From the NCBI GenBank assembly GCA_003232965.1, contig QIKG01000022.1, positions 1-6,650 on the forward strand: a stretch of DNA of 6,650 bases, read 5' to 3'. Numbering within the stretch: the first letter of the stretch is position 1; the number at the start of each line of letters is the position of its first letter. Below the pieces are notes generated by a model. That model saw only the letters and a list, made by a program, of their open reading frames with translations, was not told where the DNA came from and made no database searches. The position numbers and the translations under genes are program-made. Below, in pieces: positions 5,371-6,650 of the stretch. The DNA comes from Oceanospirillales bacterium. Lineage in GTDB: Bacteria > Pseudomonadota > Gammaproteobacteria > Xanthomonadales > SZUA-36.

Positions 5371-5636
5371 TCGTTGGTGGCGCCTGATTTAACAAGGCCG
5401 GAGCCTTTTTTTTCGCAGAAACAACACTTTAACACTAATTAAAGTTATCAGACCTAATAAATGCTCAAGCGTTCAGTGCTGATGAAATGATAGTGGCCTA
5501 GAGGATGAAAGTAGGATGAAAGGACATGCAGATCAGAGCTTATGATGCCACTTATGAAAATTAACTAAAATACTGCTGTCCCGGCATGGAGGCTATTTAT
5601 TTAATCGGAAAGCTACCAAAACTAAATCTTAGTTAT
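5371..5636. other. Intergenic region with hlyIII leader
   Basis: This 266-bp gap between two minus-strand genes should hold the hlyIII-slyX promoter. On the minus strand there is a TTGAGC hexamer at about 5463-5468 and a TTTAAT at about 5438-5443, but their spacing of 19 nt is poor. It also contains a hairpin with a T-run facing the plus strand (5394-5413) and an imperfect 11-bp tandem repeat (5501-5511 and 5512-5522, GAGGATGAAAG / TAGGATGAAAG). No gene is visible. Confidence 0.5.
5394..5413 (+). terminator. Terminator-like hairpin facing the plus strand
   Basis: AAGGC (5394-5398), the loop CGGA and GCCTT (5403-5407) form a short stem, and the run of eight T is at 5406-5413. The shape fits a rho-independent terminator for plus-strand transcription, yet no plus-strand gene precedes it. 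On the minus strand it sits in the hlyIII leader about 25-45 nt before the start codon, so it could be a leader structure instead. The stem is only five pairs. Confidence 0.35.
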
Positions 5637-6650
5637 CTAGCGCATTTTTTCCTGTAGCTTTATCAACGCCTCGCTGCCTGGGTTCAGGTCTTTATAGTCC
5701 TGGCGCACTAACGCTTCAGGGACGGTATCGTTGGCTTGGTGCATAGTGGGCAGGTCTTCGTTGATATATAACAGGCCGGTGACTATTTGCTGCTTGAGGC
5801 GGTGTTCTTCCAGATAATGTAAGACTTTTTGCCGCGAAGTTGGGTCATAGTCGGCATGGGCTTTTTTCAGCACTAGGGTGGTGCCGTCGTGTAACTCAAT
5901 TGGCATGGCTTCGCCGTCAGCATAGGCAGCGCGGATTTCTTCGCTGGGCGGGACAAAGTCGGTGTGAATGGCTGGGTGATAAAATTCCCGTACATGCTCG
6001 TAACTTTTGGTAGAGCCAGCGTGGTTATTAAAGGTAACACAGGGAGAAATCACATCCAAGATGGCACAGCCACGGTGTTTCAGGCCGGCTTTAATCAGTG
6101 GTACTAGTTGGTCTTTGTCGCCGGAAAAACTGCGCGCGGCAAAGCTACCACCAAGGGTAATGGCGGTGGATACTGGATCGATGGCCTGCAGATGATTCAC
6201 ATCACCTTTTTTATTGGTGCTGCCGGGGTCTGCAGCGGCTGAAAACTGACCTTTGGTAAGGCCATAAACGCCGTTATTTTCGATGATATAAAGCATATTC
6301 AAATTGCGGCGAATGACATGGGCAAACTGACCCATACCAATCGAGAGTGAATCGCCGTCGCCGGAAAGCCCGATACAATAGAAATTGCGATTAGCGGCCA
6401 TAGCCCCGGTTGCAATTGAAGGCATACGACCGTGCACGGAATTAAAGCCATGTGAGCCACTTAAAAAATAAGCCGGGGTTTTGCTCGAACAACCAATACC
6501 AGAAATTTTTATGACTTCTTCCGGGCGGGCATCCAGTTCCCAGAAAGCTTGAACGATGGCAGCGGTTATGGAGTCGTGCCCGCAACCGGCGCACAGGGTT
6601 GATGCAACCCCCTCATAATCGCGCAGGGTCAATCCCAGCTTGTTTTTTGT
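5637..6650 (-). CDS. 2-oxoacid:ferredoxin oxidoreductase, beta subunit (5' end outside window)
   Basis: The thiamine-diphosphate-binding beta subunit of a 2-oxoacid:ferredoxin oxidoreductase (KorB/PorB type), which decarboxylates 2-oxoglutarate or pyruvate to the acyl-CoA and passes electrons via an Fe-S cluster to ferredoxin. Counting from a TTG at 6632, the [4Fe-4S] ligands appear to be C14 and C17 (TLCAGCGHD), C48 (GIGCSSKTP) and C198 (ISPCVTFNN). The ThDP/Mg site is GDGDSLSIG (91-99) with ENNGVYGLTKGQ (118-129). The TTG is not a convincing start: the frame stays open to the window edge (TKNKLG before LTLRDYEGVASTLC), and relatives have a longer N-terminus in the same style, so the gene should continue past 6650. 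The alpha subunit gene normally lies immediately upstream, outside the window. Substrate cannot be fixed from the sequence, though the single-domain beta form suggests the Kor type. The C-terminus looks complete. Confidence 0.93.
   Translation of the reverse strand, partial: TKNKLGLTLRDYEGVASTLCAGCGHDSITAAIVQAFWELDARPEEVIKISGIGCSSKTPAYFLSGSHGFNSVHGRMPSIATGAMAANRNFYCIGLSGDGDSLSIGMGQFAHVIRRNLNMLYIIENNGVYGLTKGQFSAAADPGSTNKKGDVNHLQAIDPVSTAITLGGSFAARSFSGDKDQLVPLIKAGLKHRGCAILDVISPCVTFNNHAGSTKSYEHVREFYHPAIHTDFVPPSEEIRAAYADGEAMPIELHDGTTLVLKKAHADYDPTSRQKVLHYLEEHRLKQQIVTGLLYINEDLPTMHQANDTVPEALVRQDYKDLNPGSEALIKLQEKMR

Noticed and set aside
5620..5634. AACTAA/TTAGTT hairpin just after the oxidoreductase stop codon as a terminator
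   Set aside because: The stem is six pairs with only two G-C, the loop is three bases, and the following T-run on the minus strand is short; too weak to call.

Overview
The window looks like chromosomal DNA from a gammaproteobacterium, probably a free-living or marine one. Its thymidine kinase follows E. coli Tdk residue for residue, and a SlyX homologue sits next to a hemolysin III family gene. The glutaredoxin-type Prx5 and the 2-oxoacid:ferredoxin oxidoreductase beta subunit also fit. Genus assignment is not possible from what is visible.

Left part (1-1080, + strand): tdk is followed by two very short genes, each joined to the previous one by an overlapping ATGA. The first would encode a small lipoprotein but its reading frame is split. 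The second has an in-frame amber codon. Both look damaged, unless the first uses -1 frameshifting.

Middle left (1079-2652, - strand): a glutathione/glutaredoxin-type 1-Cys peroxiredoxin and an exported START/SRPBCC-fold protein form a tight two-gene operon. Upstream of them lies a short ORF whose first ~60 residues align without gaps to the trigger factor N-terminal domain, including the ribosome-binding GFRxGxxP signature. It then stops, so it is a truncated Tig copy.

Centre (about 2698-4490): this stretch has the character of an accessory island. It holds about 390 bp without a credible gene (with a 13-bp perfect tandem duplication and a hairpin), then a single-pass membrane protein with a helical-repeat exterior domain. 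Just upstream of that is an overlapping small Cys-containing ORF of unknown function. The island ends in a degenerate repeat array that runs up to and overlaps the stop codon of slyX.

Right part (4489-6650, - strand): slyX follows the hlyIII/PAQR-family membrane protein gene with a 3-nt gap. Then comes a 266-bp intergenic region, and finally a 2-oxoacid:ferredoxin oxidoreductase beta subunit gene whose 5' end runs off the window. The kinase, peroxiredoxin, SlyX, HlyIII and oxidoreductase genes are ordinary core genes. The unexplained material is the island and the decayed small genes.
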